Shown here: piece by piece, positions 34,157-43,626 of the stretch | Numbering within the stretch: the stretch's first letter is position 1 | Layout of the letters: every line of letters starts with the position of its first letter | From: Streptomyces sp. NBC_00569 | GTDB taxonomy: Bacteria > Actinomycetota > Actinomycetes > Streptomycetales > Streptomycetaceae | Length of the DNA stretch: 64,000 nucleotides | Reading direction: 5' to 3' | Assembly: GCF_036345255.1 (NCBI RefSeq) | Contig: NZ_CP107783.1 | Location: 10,099,001-10,163,000, forward strand | Position numbers and translations under genes: made by a program | Notes under the pieces: model-generated | The model's database searches: none | What the model was told of the DNA's origin: nothing | Seen by the model: the letters and a program-made list of their open reading frames with translations, nothing else

Positions 34157-35089
34157 ATGACCACGACCACAGGACCCGTACGGTCGACCACTCCGGTCAA
34201 GTCCTCGGCCCTGCACCTGCGTTCACCGCGCCGCCGGACATCGGGGCGCCCACGGCGCAGCGTCCCGCTGACCGTGCTCACCGGAGTCGTCCTCGTCTAC
34301 AGCCTGCTGCCGCTGGTCTGGCTCCTGATCAGCGCCACCAAGTCCCAGCAGGGCCTGGCCCGTTCGTTCGGCCTCTGGTTCGACTCGGACTTCGACCTCT
34401 GGCACAACATCGCCGAGACCTTCACCTACCAGGACGGCGTCTTCGGACGCTGGCTCCTCAACACCCTCCTGTACGTGGTGGTGGGCGCCGGCGGCGCCAC
34501 CTTCCTCGCGGTCCTCGGCGGCTACGCGCTCGCCAAGTTCGCCTTCCCGGGCAAGCGTGCCGTGTTCGCCGTCGTCATCGGGGCGGTCGCGGTACCGGGC
34601 ACGGCGCTCGCCGTCCCCACGTTCCTGATGTTCAGCAAGATGGGGCTCACCGACACCCCGTGGGCCGTCATCATCCCGTCGCTGATCTCACCGTTCGGCC
34701 TGTATCTGATGTGGGTCTTCGCCACGGAGGCGATTCCCACCGAGCTGATGGAGGCCGCCCGCATCGACGGCGCGAGCGAGCTGCGCACTTTCTTCCAGGT
34801 CGCCCTGCCGTTGCTCGCGCCCGGCACCGTCACCGTCCTGCTCTTCACCACGGTCGCGACCTGGAACAACTACTTCCTGCCGTTGATCATGCTGAAGGAC
34901 CCCGACTGGTACCCGCTCACCCTCGGCCTCGACTCCTGGAACAAACAGGCACAGACGGCCGGCGGCGAGGCCATACCCCATCTGGTGCTCACCGGCTCCC
35001 TGCTCACCATCGTGCCGCTGATCGCCGCCTTCCTGCTGCTCCAGAAGTACTGGCAGTCCGGACTCTCCGCCGGAAGCGTCAAGGAATAG
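34157..35089 (+). CDS. ABC sugar transporter permease 2 (MalG-like)
   Basis: The 310-residue inner-membrane protein has six predicted helices. The EAA loop is ELMEAARIDGASELRTFFQV. The C-terminal IAAFLLLQKYWQSGLSAGSV KE ending is typical of MalG-type permeases. ATG 34157 lies six bases after the stop of permease 1; a GTG at 34148 that overlaps that stop is also in frame. It pairs with permease 1 to form the translocation channel for an oligosaccharide. Confidence 0.92.
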   Translation: MTTTTGPVRSTTPVKSSALHLRSPRRRTSGRPRRSVPLTVLTGVVLVYSLLPLVWLLISATKSQQGLARSFGLWFDSDFDLWHNIAETFTYQDGVFGRWLLNTLLYVVVGAGGATFLAVLGGYALAKFAFPGKRAVFAVVIGAVAVPGTALAVPTFLMFSKMGLTDTPWAVIIPSLISPFGLYLMWVFATEAIPTELMEAARIDGASELRTFFQVALPLLAPGTVTVLLFTTVATWNNYFLPLIMLKDPDWYPLTLGLDSWNKQAQTAGGEAIPHLVLTGSLLTIVPLIAAFLLLQKYWQSGLSAGSVKE

Positions 35090-35179
35090 CACCAGTCAGG
35101 AGCGGCATATCAGTGGCGCTCCCCGTCCTCTCTTTCGTCCACCCTCCCTGTTGAACCACGACGAAGTGGAAGAACCGTC

Positions 35180-36517
35180 ATGTCCAAGTACTCCCGCAGC
35201 CTGCTGCGCGGCATGGGAATCGTCGCTGTACTCGCCCTCGGGGCGACCGCCTGCGGCGGATCCGACGACAGCTCCGGACAGAAGCAGGTAAGCGCGTCCG
35301 ACATACAGTCCACGTTGAAGAAGGGCGGCACCGTCACGGTGTGGGCATGGGAGCCCACGTTGAAGCAGGTCGCCACCGACTTCGAGAAGAAGTACCCGAA
35401 GGTCGACGTCAAGCTGGTCAACGCCGGCACCGGCAACGATCAGTACAAGGCGCTGTCCAACGCGATCTCGGCGAAGAAGGGCGTCCCGGACGTCGCGCAG
35501 ATCGAGTACTACGCGCTCGGCCAGTACGCGCTGACGAAGCAGATCACGGACCTCAAGGCGTACGGCGCCGAGAAGCTGGCGGACTCGTACTCGCCGGGCC
35601 CGTGGAACTCGGTGAAGTCCGGTGACGGCGTGTACGGACTGCCCATGGACTCCGGCCCGATGGCGCTCTTCTACAACAAGAAGGTCTTCGACAAGTACAA
35701 GATCGCCGTCCCGACCACCTGGGACGAGTACGTCGAGGCCGCCCGCAAGCTGCACAAGGCCGACCCGAAGACGTACATCACCAGTGACACCGGCGACGCG
35801 GGCCTGACCACCAGCCTGCTGTGGCAGGCCGGTTCGCACCCGTACAAGGTCGACGGCACCAAGGTCGGCATCGACTTCACCGACGCGGGCGCGAAGAAGT
35901 ACAGCGACACCTGGCAGAAGCTCATCGATGAGAAGCTCGTCGCGCCCGTCACCGGCTGGACCGACGACTGGTACAAGGGCCTCGGCGACGGAACCATCGC
36001 CACGCTGCCCACCGGCGCCTGGATGCCCGCCAACTTCGCCTCCGGCGTGAAGGGCGCCTCCGGCGACTGGCGCGTCGCCCCCATGCCGCAGTGGGAGAAG
36101 GGCGCGAACAGCAGCTCCGAGAACGGCGGCAGCTCGCTCGCGCTGCCCGAGCTCGGCAAGAACAAGGAGCTCGCCTACGCGTTCGTCGAGTACGCCAACT
36201 CCGGCGCGGGCGTACAGACCCGCATCAAGAACGGCGCGTTCCCCGCGACGACGAAGGACCTGAACTCCTCGTCGTTCCAGAACACCGAGTTCCCGTACTT
36301 CGGCGGCCAGAAGGCCAACAAGATCTTTGCCGAGTCCGCGAAGAACGTGCCCACCGACTGGAAGTACCTGCCGTACCAGGTGTACGCCAACTCGATCTTC
36401 AACGACACCGTCGGCAAGGCGTACGTCTCCTCGACCAAGCTCACCGCCGGGCTCCAGTCCTGGCAGGACGCCTCCGTCAAGTACGGCACCGAGCAGGGCT
36501 TCACCGTCGAGAAGTAG
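35180..36517 (+). CDS. Extracellular sugar-binding lipoprotein of the ABC transporter
   Basis: The 445-residue lipoprotein has the lipobox LGATAC with Cys25 as lipidation site, followed by GGSDDSS. The mature part matches family 1 solute-binding proteins: VTVWAWEPTLKQVATDFEKK, PDVAQIEYYALGQYALTKQI, GLPMDSGPMALFYNKKVFDK, YEPTTWDEY-like sequence and ATLPTGAWMPANFASGVKGA. It captures oligosaccharides outside the membrane and delivers them to the two permeases encoded upstream. The gap of 90 bases after permease 2 suggests the same transcript. Confidence 0.92.
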   Translation: MSKYSRSLLRGMGIVAVLALGATACGGSDDSSGQKQVSASDIQSTLKKGGTVTVWAWEPTLKQVATDFEKKYPKVDVKLVNAGTGNDQYKALSNAISAKKGVPDVAQIEYYALGQYALTKQITDLKAYGAEKLADSYSPGPWNSVKSGDGVYGLPMDSGPMALFYNKKVFDKYKIAVPTTWDEYVEAARKLHKADPKTYITSDTGDAGLTTSLLWQAGSHPYKVDGTKVGIDFTDAGAKKYSDTWQKLIDEKLVAPVTGWTDDWYKGLGDGTIATLPTGAWMPANFASGVKGASGDWRVAPMPQWEKGANSSSENGGSSLALPELGKNKELAYAFVEYANSGAGVQTRIKNGAFPATTKDLNSSSFQNTEFPYFGGQKANKIFAESAKNVPTDWKYLPYQVYANSIFNDTVGKAYVSSTKLTAGLQSWQDASVKYGTEQGFTVEK

Positions 36518-36556
36518 CGCACACCGCTTCGCCTCCGCATTCCTGGAAGGACGTTC

Positions 36557-38605
36557 ATGACCACCCCCCTCGCCTCCCGCTTCCCGTACGCGAAGAGCTC
36601 GGACGGCACCCGGCGCCTCGGCTACGGCGCCGACTACAACCCCGAGCAATGGTCACGGGAGGTGTGGGCGGACGACATCCGGCTGATGCGCGAGGCCGGC
36701 GTGAACGTCGTCTCCCTCGCCATCTTCTCCTGGGCGCGGCTCCAGCCCACCGCCGACACCTGGGACTTCGGCTGGCTCGACGAGATCATGGACCTGCTGC
36801 ACGCCGGCGGCATCGGCGTCGACCTGGCCACCGCCACCGCGTCTCCGCCGCCGTGGCTGACCACCGCGCACCCCGAGATCCTGCCGGTGACCGCGAACGG
36901 CGAGACGATGTGGCCCGGCGCCCGCCAGCACTGGCGGCCCACGTCGCCCGTCTTCCGCGAGCACGCCCTGCACCTGGTGCGCAAGCTCGCGTCCCGCTAC
37001 GCGGACCACCCGGCCCTCGTCGCCTGGCACGTCAACAACGAACTGGGCTGCCACAACGTCTACGACCACTCCGACGACGCCGCCCGCGCCTTCCGTACCT
37101 GGCTGCGCCGCCGCCACACCACGCTCGACGCCCTCAACGACGCCTGGGGAACGGCCTTCTGGTCGCAGAGGTACAGCGACTGGGGGCAGCTCCTGCCGCC
37201 GCGGCTCGCCGCCTCGCACCCCAACCCGACGCAGCAGCTCGACTTCAAGCGGTTCTCCTCGGACGCGCTCAAGGACCATCTGCTCGCCGAGCGCGCGATC
37301 CTGCGCGAGCTCACCCCGGACATTCCCGTCACCACCAACTTCATGGTGATGGGCGGCACCAAGGGCATGGACTACGCGGACTGGGCGGGCGAGGTGGACT
37401 TCGTCGCCAACGACCATTACGTCGTCCCCGGCCCGCAGGACCGCGACGAACTCTCCTTCTCCGCCAACCTCACCAGCGGCATCGCCGGGCACCGGCCCTG
37501 GTTCCTGATGGAACATTCGACCAGCGCAGTGAACTGGCAGCCCGTCAACCTCGCCAAGAAACCGGGGGAGTTGGCCCGGGACTCGCTGCTGCACGTGGCG
37601 CACGGCGCCGACGCCGTCTGCTTCTTCCAGTGGCGCCAGTCGGCCGCGGGCGCCGAGAAGTACCACTCGGCGATGCTGCCGCACGCCGGAGCCGACAGCG
37701 AGCTCTTCCGCTCGGTGGTCGAACTGGGCCGCACCCTCGACCAGCTCGCCCCGATCGCGGGCAGCGGGCGCGAACCCGCCCGCGTCGCGATCCTCTTCGA
37801 CTGGGACTCGTGGTGGACCAGCGAGCAGGACTCCCACCCCACCTCCCGCCTCGACTACCACCGCGAGGCCCTCGACTGGTACTCGGCGCTGCTGCGCCTC
37901 GGGATCCGGGCTGACGTGGTGCCCGCGCACGGCACCGACCTGTCCGCGTACGACGTCGTCATCGCGTCCGTCCTGCACGTGGTGCCGCAGCCCCTCGCCA
38001 AGGAACTCACCCGGTACGTCGAGGGCGGCGGCCACCTCGTCACCACGTACTTCTCCGCGATCGTCGACGAGAACGACCACGTCTGGCTCGGCGGCTACCC
38101 CGGAGCGCTGCGCGACGTCCTCGGCATCCGCATCGAGGAGTTCGGCCCGCTCCTGGACGGCGACACCGTCCACCTGGACAACGGCACCACCGGCAGCCTG
38201 TGGACCGACCGGATCTCCGTCACCGGCACGGACGTCGAGGTCCTCGCCGGGTACCGCACAGGCACGTACGCGTCCCGCCCCGCCGTCACCCGGCGCGGCA
38301 CCGGCCGCGGCTCGGCCTCGTACGTCTCCACCCGCCTCGGCGTCGACGGCCTCACCATGCTGCTGCCCGAGCTGCTCGCACCCGCCGGGGTGCGCAGCGA
38401 ACTCCCGGAGCAGGCGCGGGGGCGGGTCGAGCAGGTCGTGCGACGCGACGCCGGGCACCGCTACGTCTTCCTGGTCAACCGGAGCGATGAGCGGGTGGCG
38501 CTGCCGGGCCTCACGGGCGACGTCCTCGTCGGCCCGGCCGACGAAGACCTCGTCCTGGCGCCCCGCCAGGTCGCCGTCCTGCGGCAGCCCGTCGCCGCCG
38601 CCTAG
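36557..38605 (+). CDS. Beta-galactosidase, GH42 family
   Basis: The 682-residue cytoplasmic enzyme has no signal peptide. Typical GH42 features are GYGADYNPEQWSREVWADDI, HVNNELGCHNVYDHSDDA with acid/base Glu162, and WFLMEHSTSAVNWQP with nucleophile Glu319. A trimerisation domain and a small C-terminal beta domain (GHRYVFLVNRSDERVALPGL) follow. It should hydrolyse imported beta-galactosides. It is in the same operon as the ABC system, 39 bases after the binding-protein gene. The GGAAGGA ribosome site is clear. Confidence 0.93.
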   Translation: MTTPLASRFPYAKSSDGTRRLGYGADYNPEQWSREVWADDIRLMREAGVNVVSLAIFSWARLQPTADTWDFGWLDEIMDLLHAGGIGVDLATATASPPPWLTTAHPEILPVTANGETMWPGARQHWRPTSPVFREHALHLVRKLASRYADHPALVAWHVNNELGCHNVYDHSDDAARAFRTWLRRRHTTLDALNDAWGTAFWSQRYSDWGQLLPPRLAASHPNPTQQLDFKRFSSDALKDHLLAERAILRELTPDIPVTTNFMVMGGTKGMDYADWAGEVDFVANDHYVVPGPQDRDELSFSANLTSGIAGHRPWFLMEHSTSAVNWQPVNLAKKPGELARDSLLHVAHGADAVCFFQWRQSAAGAEKYHSAMLPHAGADSELFRSVVELGRTLDQLAPIAGSGREPARVAILFDWDSWWTSEQDSHPTSRLDYHREALDWYSALLRLGIRADVVPAHGTDLSAYDVVIASVLHVVPQPLAKELTRYVEGGGHLVTTYFSAIVDENDHVWLGGYPGALRDVLGIRIEEFGPLLDGDTVHLDNGTTGSLWTDRISVTGTDVEVLAGYRTGTYASRPAVTRRGTGRGSASYVSTRLGVDGLTMLLPELLAPAGVRSELPEQARGRVEQVVRRDAGHRYVFLVNRSDERVALPGLTGDVLVGPADEDLVLAPRQVAVLRQPVAAA

Positions 38606-38673
38606 CACCACCACGTACCCCACCGTTCGGCACCACCAACACCCCACTCACACCACGACGTCGGGAGCACACG

Positions 38674-40698
38674 TTGGCACGCTTGACCCGCAGACGGTTC
38701 ATCGGCATCGCCGCCGCCACGGCGGCGGCCGCGGGAACCCAGATCTCCGCCGCTTCACTCGTCACCGCGGCCACCGCGGCGACGGTCACGGTCACCCCCG
38801 ACCCCTCGTACCTGCACGACCGGTTCGAGGGGTGGGGCACCAGCCTCGTCTGGTTCGCGAACGCCACGGGGCACTACCCGGACGAGATCCGCGAACGGAT
38901 AGCCGAGCTGGTCTTCGGACGGGACGGCCTCGCCCTGAACATTGCCCGCTACAACATCGGCGGCGGCAACGCCCCCGACGTGCCCGACTACCTGAGGGCG
39001 GGCGGCGCCGTCGAGGGCTGGTGGAAGGCGCCCGAGGGCACCACCCGCACCGACACCGACTGGTGGGACCCGGACGACCCGGGCCACTGGAACGAGGACG
39101 CCGACGCCACCCAGCGCTGGTGGGTCGACCGGATCAAGAAGGACATCACCCACTGGGAGACGTTCTCCAACTCCCCGCCGTACTTCATGACGGTCAGCGG
39201 CTATGTCTCCGGTGGCCTCGACGCGTCGAAGGACCAGCTGAAGGAGGCGTCCGTCGACGACTTCGCCACCTATCTGGCCCAGGTGACACAGCGCCTGGAG
39301 AAGGCGCACGGCATCAAGGTCAAGACCGTCGACCCGTGCAACGAGCCCAACACCAATTACTGGGGATCCAAGTTGGGCGCCGACGGTAATCCGACCGGCG
39401 GCCGACAGGAGGGCTGCCACATCGGCCCCGGCCTCCAGCAGAAGATCGTGCCCGCGCTCGACACCGCCCTGCGCAAGGCGCGGACCACCGCGGTCGTCTC
39501 GGCGATGGACGAGACCAACCCGACGACTTTCGTCACGAACTGGACCAGTTACCCGGCCGACGTGAAACGCCGTGTCGCCCAGATGAACGTCCACACGTAC
39601 GGCACCGGCGGGCGCACCTCCGTCCGCGACCTCGCCAAGGCCGACGGCAAACCGCTGTGGATGAGCGAGGTCGAGGGCGACTGGGGCGACGGCCAGTCCT
39701 TCACCGACATGCGCCCCGGCCTCGGGCTCGCCCAGCACATCGTCGACGACCTGCGCGAACTGGAGCCCAGCGCCTGGGTGTTCTGGCAGCCCGTCGAGGA
39801 CTGGGACAACATGAAGCCGGGCGGCGAGTCCGCCAAGGGCGGCAACTGGGGCGAGGTCCAGGTCTCCTTCAGCGCAGGCCCCGACGACACCCTGGAGACC
39901 TGCCCGGTCTTCACGAACACGAAGTTCGACACCGCCCGGAACTTCACCCACTACATCCGGCCCGGCGACCACCTCATCAAGGTCGACGACACCAGCAGCA
40001 CCGCGGCCGTCGCCCGCGGCGGCAACGGCGCCACCGTCGTGCACGTCAACAGCACCACGAGCACCCGCACGGTGACGCTCGACCTGACGAAGTTCGCGAC
40101 CGTACGCCGAGGCGCGACCGTCACCCCCGTCGTGACCAGCGAGGACGGCAAGCTCGCCGAGCAGGCACCGGTCGCCGTGAAGGGCCGCACCGCCACGTTC
40201 ACGGTCCCCGCGCAGTCGGTCACCACCTTCGTGATCGAGGGCGTGTCCGGGGTGGCGAAGGACGCCGCGACGCTGCGCCGGGGACGCACGTACGAGCTGG
40301 CAGGAGTGCAGAGCGGCAAGGACCTCACCGTCGCCGACGGCACCCTCGTCATCAAGTCCGGTGAGGGCGCGGCTGGTCAGCGGTGGCGGCTCGCGCAGAT
40401 CAGCGGCGACCGACCGGCGAACCGCAGGCGGCACGTCTTCACCAGCGCCGCGGACGGGAAGCGGCTCGCCGTCCGCGACGGCGCGGCGGTCGTCGAACCC
40501 GACACGGGCGAGCGCGACGCCGCCGCCCAGTGGATCCTGTCGACCACGGGCGACGGCACATACACGCTCGTCAACGCCGACACGGGCCGCCTCCTCGAGG
40601 TCGGTGGACAGGCCACGCACGAGGGCGCGCCCGTCGGCACCTGGCAGCCCAACTCCGGGGCCAACCAACGGTGGAAGATCACAGACGTGACGTCCTAA
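38674..40698 (+). CDS. Secreted GH30-type endo-beta-1,6-galactanase-like enzyme with ricin-type domain
   Basis: The 674-residue exported enzyme has a Tat-like leader (TRRRFIGIAAATAAAAGTQI). The catalytic barrel (residues about 40-390) shows FEGWGTSLVWFANATGHYPD, ARYNIGGGNAPDV, ETFSNSPPYFMTVSG, VDPCNEPNTNYWG with Glu224, and LWMSEVEGDWGDGQ with Glu332, as in GH30 beta-1,6-galactanases. A beta domain and a C-terminal ricin-type trefoil (residues 540-674, GRLLEVGGQATHEGAPVGTW QP) follow. The start is TTG 38674 behind GGGAG. It attacks galactan side chains outside the cell. Confidence 0.85.
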   Translation: MARLTRRRFIGIAAATAAAAGTQISAASLVTAATAATVTVTPDPSYLHDRFEGWGTSLVWFANATGHYPDEIRERIAELVFGRDGLALNIARYNIGGGNAPDVPDYLRAGGAVEGWWKAPEGTTRTDTDWWDPDDPGHWNEDADATQRWWVDRIKKDITHWETFSNSPPYFMTVSGYVSGGLDASKDQLKEASVDDFATYLAQVTQRLEKAHGIKVKTVDPCNEPNTNYWGSKLGADGNPTGGRQEGCHIGPGLQQKIVPALDTALRKARTTAVVSAMDETNPTTFVTNWTSYPADVKRRVAQMNVHTYGTGGRTSVRDLAKADGKPLWMSEVEGDWGDGQSFTDMRPGLGLAQHIVDDLRELEPSAWVFWQPVEDWDNMKPGGESAKGGNWGEVQVSFSAGPDDTLETCPVFTNTKFDTARNFTHYIRPGDHLIKVDDTSSTAAVARGGNGATVVHVNSTTSTRTVTLDLTKFATVRRGATVTPVVTSEDGKLAEQAPVAVKGRTATFTVPAQSVTTFVIEGVSGVAKDAATLRRGRTYELAGVQSGKDLTVADGTLVIKSGEGAAGQRWRLAQISGDRPANRRRHVFTSAADGKRLAVRDGAAVVEPDTGERDAAAQWILSTTGDGTYTLVNADTGRLLEVGGQATHEGAPVGTWQPNSGANQRWKITDVTS

Positions 40699-40800
40699 GG
40701 ATCTGCGTAGATGCGCCCCACGGCCGAGTACTCCAGCAGCAGTTCCCTATCTGGCCTGGCCAGAGGCATCGTCCGGAGTACAGGTGGCTGACTGTGCGTA

Positions 40801-40826
40801 AGGGGCGGTCCCCTCGGACCGCCCCT
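40801..40826 (+). terminator. Hairpin terminator of the galactan operon
   Basis: AGGGGCGGTC (40801-40810) and GACCGCCCCT (40817-40826) form a perfect 10-bp stem with a 6-nt loop. It lies about 100 bases after the last glycosidase stop codon. No strong T-run follows. Confidence 0.7.
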
Positions 40827-41011
40827 CCAACGCGTAGATGGCGAGTTGTTCCATTTCTTTGTCCCGTGCGGATCGCGGCCACGGGCCCCGCGGTAACAGG
40901 CTGCCCCGCGTCAGACCGCCCGTGCCGGCGGGTAGCTCAAACTCGACAAGGCTCGCTCCCCTCAAAGTCCTGCCACGCGAACGCGCAAGCAGAGCAACTG
41001 GTTCCGTCGGC

Positions 41012-41188
41012 AGCGGCCGAGGCCGCACGCCGCGAACGCCCGCTCCACATCGTGTACGGGGCTGACACGGACGCCCAAGGCCTCTACTTCTCGATGGAGA
41101 GCGTGCAGCGTGTCTGCCAGGCGGGCCGTGAACTGCTGGATTCCACGGCTGCCGCGGTGAAGGAACAGTTTCCTGGCCTGCGGGTCTG
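41012..41188 (+). pseudogene. Universal stress protein (UspA family) internal fragment
   Basis: The frame AAEAARRERPLHIVYGADTD, AQGLYFSMESVQRVCQAGRE, LLDSTAAAVKEQFPGLRV matches the first alpha/beta units of UspA domains (…EAARRG-PL-VVH…). No start precedes it and the match ends near 41188, where the frame runs into the TniB-like remnant. Roughly one third of a domain remains. Confidence 0.5.
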
Positions 41189-41214
41189 GCTGCGCTGCGG
41201 TGGACACACTCACG

Positions 41215-41620
41215 CCCCGGCTTTGTCGGTGCAGGTGTGGGATGCCCGGCCGCCTGCGGACGGTGGGGTGTGGGAGGCCGAGGCGAGGCGGGTATGGATG
41301 TTCCGTCCGGCCCGGTCGGGTTGAAGGTCGTGGCGGGTGCGTCGAGGTAGCGGGCGAGTTCGAGGGGCAGGGTCCTCGATCTGGGGGCGGGCGGGACCAG
41401 CGCGTCGGTGACCGATGCCTGCCCGGCTGCGTCGCCGCGGCGCCGGCTGTGGATCGGGTGGCAGGCGCGGCCGACGTGGAGCAGCGTGGTGGTCTTCCCC
41501 GCCCGGGTCTCTCCTGCGACGATCGAGGAGGGCCGTGCGGTGACCTTTTGATGGCGGCCCAGGACCACCACCGGAACGGTCCTGTCGGCGGTCGCTATCC
41601 GGTGTGTCGCCCACTTTCTT
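41215..41620 (-). pseudogene. TniB-like transposition ATPase fragment
   Basis: The frame SSIVAGETRAGKTTTLLHVG, RACHPIHSRRRGDAAG, then RTLPLELARYLDAPATT resembles TniB-type AAA ATPases. A Walker A-like GETRAGKTTT is visible. In intact relatives the segment VPVAYVLVPPGATAKTLATE precedes the last part; here it is garbled (ASVTDALVPPAPRSRTLP). The fragment loses both ends. Confidence 0.5.
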
Positions 41621-41785
41621 TTGTGACCAGATCGAGCCTCTGTTCGTAGCGGCGCGCTGCTCCCGGATGCGGGCATGGGAGTGGTCGCGTTGAGAGGACA
41701 TCAGAGTGCGCCGTTCTCGTGAATCCCAAGACCGGCCCGTGTTCCTGAGAAGGGCTCTCGTCCGGGAACCGGTTGAATCGTCGGC

Positions 41786-43150
41786 ATGACCAAGACAGAC
41801 GCCGCGGCCCTGTTCGGAAACCGCTTCCTGACCGAGCCCGCTCCCTCGGAGACTTTCCCCGAGGAGGGCATGACCGCGACGGACGCCATGAGGTTGCTGG
41901 ATGAGGACCTCGTCATGGAGGGTGACCCGCAGCGCAACCTCGCCACGTTCGTGACCACATGGATGGAGCCGGAGGCGCAACGGATCATCGCCGAGAACCT
42001 CCACCGCAACTTCATCGACCACGCGGAGTACCCCATCTCCGCCGAGATCGAGCAGCGCTGCGTGCGCATGCTGGCGAACCTCTTCCATGCCCCGGGCAAG
42101 ACCGCCGGATGCCGGACCCAGGGATCGTCCGAGGCGATCATGCTCGGCGCCCTGTCGCTGAAGTGGAAGTGGCGGCAGCGACGCCAGGCGGCCAATTTGT
42201 CGGTCGACCGGCCCAACCTGGTCTTCGGCGGCGACGTCCACGTCGTGTGGGAGAAGTTCTGCCGCTACTTCGACGTCGAGCCGCGGATCGTACCGCTTGC
42301 CGAGGACAAGTACACGATCGGCCCGGAGGACGTGGAACCTCACATCGACGAGAACACGATCGGTGTCGTCGCCGTCGTCGGCACCACGTTCACCGGCCAC
42401 AAGGACGACGTGGCCGGGATCGACAAGCTCCTCCGGGACGTCCGCAAGGAGCGGGACCTCGACATCCCGATCCACGTCGACGGCGCCAGCGGCGGCTTCG
42501 TGTGGCCTTTCCTCTATCCGGACTCGAAATGGGACTTCCGGCTCGAGCAGGTCCGCTCGATCAACGTATCGGGACACAAATACGGCCTGGTCTACCCTGG
42601 AATCGGCTGGCTGGTCTTCCGTCAGGAGTCCGACTTGGCCGAGGAACTCGTGTTCTACGAAAATTACCTGGGCAAGACCGACGCGACGTTCACGCTGAAC
42701 TTCTCGACCGGTGCGTCGATGGTGCTCGCCCAGTACTACAACTTCGTGCGGCTCGGTCGTCAGGGCTATACCTACGTCATGGAGACGATGCAGAAGAACG
42801 CCCACGCGTTGGCGGACAACCTGCAGAGCAGCGGCCGCTTCGAAGTGATCGGCAGCGACCTCGAGCAGCTGCCGCTGGTAGCTTTCCGTCTCGCCGGCAA
42901 GCACGCCTATGACGAGTCCGACATTGCTTGGCAGCTCTCGGCCGAGCGCGGCTGGATGGTGCCGGCGTATACGCTCCCGCCCAATGCGGAGCGGGTGAAG
43001 ATCCTTCGGGCCCTGGTCAAGGAGACCCTGAGCCGCGAGCAGATCGAGCGTCTGGCTCGGGACATCGCCGATGCGTGCGACACCTTGGACCACAAGGGTG
43101 GGACCACCGACGTCGAGCGAGCCCAGATCAAGCGCGGCACCGGCTACTGA
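41786..43150 (+). CDS. gadB: Glutamate decarboxylase
   Basis: This PLP enzyme converts glutamate to GABA and CO2, consuming a proton. The 454-residue length and sequence fit GadA/GadB: FGNRFLTEPAPSETFPEEGM, LAALRNLATF-like start, GCRTQGSSEAIMLGALSLKW, HVDGASGGFVWPFLYPDSKW, and the PLP lysine in INVSGHKYGLVYPG (Lys265). The ending resembles the Streptomyces enzyme rather than the long enterobacterial C-terminus. No antiporter gene is adjacent. The gene is intact and monocistronic among fragments. Confidence 0.93.
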   Translation: MTKTDAAALFGNRFLTEPAPSETFPEEGMTATDAMRLLDEDLVMEGDPQRNLATFVTTWMEPEAQRIIAENLHRNFIDHAEYPISAEIEQRCVRMLANLFHAPGKTAGCRTQGSSEAIMLGALSLKWKWRQRRQAANLSVDRPNLVFGGDVHVVWEKFCRYFDVEPRIVPLAEDKYTIGPEDVEPHIDENTIGVVAVVGTTFTGHKDDVAGIDKLLRDVRKERDLDIPIHVDGASGGFVWPFLYPDSKWDFRLEQVRSINVSGHKYGLVYPGIGWLVFRQESDLAEELVFYENYLGKTDATFTLNFSTGASMVLAQYYNFVRLGRQGYTYVMETMQKNAHALADNLQSSGRFEVIGSDLEQLPLVAFRLAGKHAYDESDIAWQLSAERGWMVPAYTLPPNAERVKILRALVKETLSREQIERLARDIADACDTLDHKGGTTDVERAQIKRGTGY

Positions 43151-43249
43151 CGCTCGCAGCCGGCTGAGCCGGCAGAGCGCGGGATCGTCGACCGTTGGCC
43201 TGATGAGCAGTGGTGCACAAACCTCAAGTCCTGTGACTCCGATCCCCAG

Positions 43250-43551
43250 CTTGTTCCCGAGCTGGCGCGCTTGCAGGCCTCCGGCGCGAACACCGCACTG
43301 CACGAACGAGGGCTGCGCATCCCGGACGATGTCAGTGGGATCGGCTTCGACGACGTGCCGGTGACCCGCTGGAGCGATCCGGTGCTGACCACGGTGCGCC
43401 AGCCGCTCCGGGAGATGGCCGCGATGGCAGCCGGAACGCTGCTGCGGCTCATCGACGGCGAGCGTCAACCTGCCCCGCGGCGAACTCGCCACCCGCCTGG
43501 TGGTCTGCGCCAGCACGGGCGCATTCGGGGGATTGGTACCGGGGAGAAAGT
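43250..43551 (+). pseudogene. LacI-family regulator, C-terminal fragment
   Basis: ALHERGLRIPDDVSGIGFDD, VPVTRWSDPVLTTVRQPLRE, MAAMAAGTLLRLIDGER is the end of a LacI sensor domain. A frameshift near 43468 is needed to continue into NLPRGELATRLVVCASTGAF and stop at 43551. The HTH half is missing. It is too divergent from the LacI gene at 32 kb to be a recent copy of it. Confidence 0.7.
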
Positions 43552-43626
43552 GACGAGTTGCGCCACCGGCGGGACACCCGCACCGCACATCGCTTGATCA
43601 CTTCGGAGTCGGGGTAGCAGGGCACC

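Noticed and set aside
32036..43551. The LacI fragment at 43.3 kb as a duplicate of the galactan LacI gene
   Set aside because: The aligned C-terminal regions share only general family motifs (VSVIGFDDIP versus VSGIGFDDVP) and differ elsewhere, so they are distinct regulators.
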